Below the pieces are notes generated by a model. It made no database searches and was not told where the DNA came from. It worked only from the letters and a program-made list of their open reading frames with translations. From positions 1-5,492 of the forward strand of contig WFPQ01000243.1 in NCBI GenBank assembly GCA_015487515.1: a DNA stretch of 5,492 bases, written 5' to 3'. Both the position numbers and the translations under genes were made by a program. Of the stretch, positions 5,345-5,492 are shown piece by piece (positions within the stretch are counted from its first letter, which is position 1; the number at the start of each line of letters is the position of its first letter). Source of the stretch: Hyphomicrobiales bacterium. GTDB lineage: Bacteria > Pseudomonadota > Alphaproteobacteria > Rhizobiales > Devosiaceae.

Positions 5345-5492
5345 TCAATCCGTGCCGTACTCCCTGGCCCAGTCCGCATAAAAATCAAGACATTCGGCAT
5401 TGGCCAGTGCCGTCGTGTTTTCAACCCGGCGGCCATGGATGACGTCACGCACTGCAATTTCTGAAACCTTGCCCGAACGGGTGCGCGGAATG
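5345..5492 (-). CDS. aacS: Acetoacetyl-CoA synthetase (acetoacetate--CoA ligase), C-terminal 48 residues (partial, cut by right window edge)
   Basis: The frame enters from the right edge and ends at TGA (5347-5345). It starts IPRTRSGKVSEIAVRDVI, the C-terminal motif of the acyl-CoA synthetase (ANL) family, where the Lys of SGK is the residue needed for adenylate formation. The following HGRRVENTTALANAECLDFY fits the HGRPVKN-x-ALANPEAL block that I associate with bacterial acetoacetyl-CoA synthetases and not with acetyl-CoA synthetase. The enzyme joins acetoacetate to CoA using ATP, in ketone-body or polyhydroxybutyrate turnover in the cytoplasm. The whole protein would be about 650 residues. 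Another acyl-CoA synthetase is possible given how little is visible. It faces the copper operon, with a strong terminator between. Confidence 0.8.
   Translation of the reverse strand, partial: IPRTRSGKVSEIAVRDVIHGRRVENTTALANAECLDFYADWAREYGTD

Noticed and set aside
5243..5464. A 73-codon plus-strand frame at the right end
   Set aside because: It crosses the tandem repeat and the opposite strand of the acetoacetyl-CoA synthetase end, with no ribosome-binding site or family motif.

Overview
The window is from a moderately GC-rich Gram-negative bacterium, most likely an alphaproteobacterium. This is an inference from three things: the style of the small CopZ-type protein and of CueR, the presence of a bacterial-type acetoacetyl-CoA synthetase end, and the codon use. 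No rRNA, tRNA, transposase or CRISPR array was seen. The core of the window is a compact copper-detoxification locus, flanked by unrelated metabolic or transport genes.

Layout from left to right. (1) 1-642, minus strand: the first 214 residues of an APC-superfamily amino-acid permease that runs off the left edge. (2) 643-908: an intergenic region with a perfect 24-bp palindrome, a 12-bp palindrome and a short hairpin just upstream of the permease start. (3) 909-1595, plus strand: a polytopic membrane protein that resembles the DUF6629 family, of unknown function. Its stop codon lies inside three perfect 16-bp tandem repeats, followed by a stem-loop between convergent genes. (4) 1710-1907, minus strand: a 65-residue CopZ-like copper chaperone. 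(5) 1908-2196: a divergent control region. It holds two promoters with the 19-bp spacer typical of MerR-family activation, one facing each way, plus an AT-rich UP-like element on the copA side and a stem-loop at the predicted 5' end of the copZ mRNA. (6) 2197-4716, plus strand: a full-length P1B-1 copper ATPase, CopA, with two near-identical metal-binding domains. (7) 4730-5128, plus strand: a CueR-type copper sensor, 13 bp after copA and apparently in the same operon. (8) 5129-5344: stem-loops, including a clear intrinsic terminator for the minus-strand gene, and a 17-bp tandem repeat. (9) 5345-5492, minus strand: the last 48 residues of an acetoacetyl-CoA synthetase.

How the genes fit together. 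CueR would sense cytoplasmic Cu(I) and activate the two long-spacer promoters. CopZ would bind and carry Cu(I) in the cytoplasm, and CopA would pump it out across the inner membrane. Because cueR follows copA in the same direction with no visible promoter of its own, CueR probably raises its own level when copper is present. The copper module itself is a known system. The less explained parts are the two palindromes, the repeat that overlaps the DUF6629 stop codon, the copZ leader hairpin, and the unequal quality of the two CueR-type operators.
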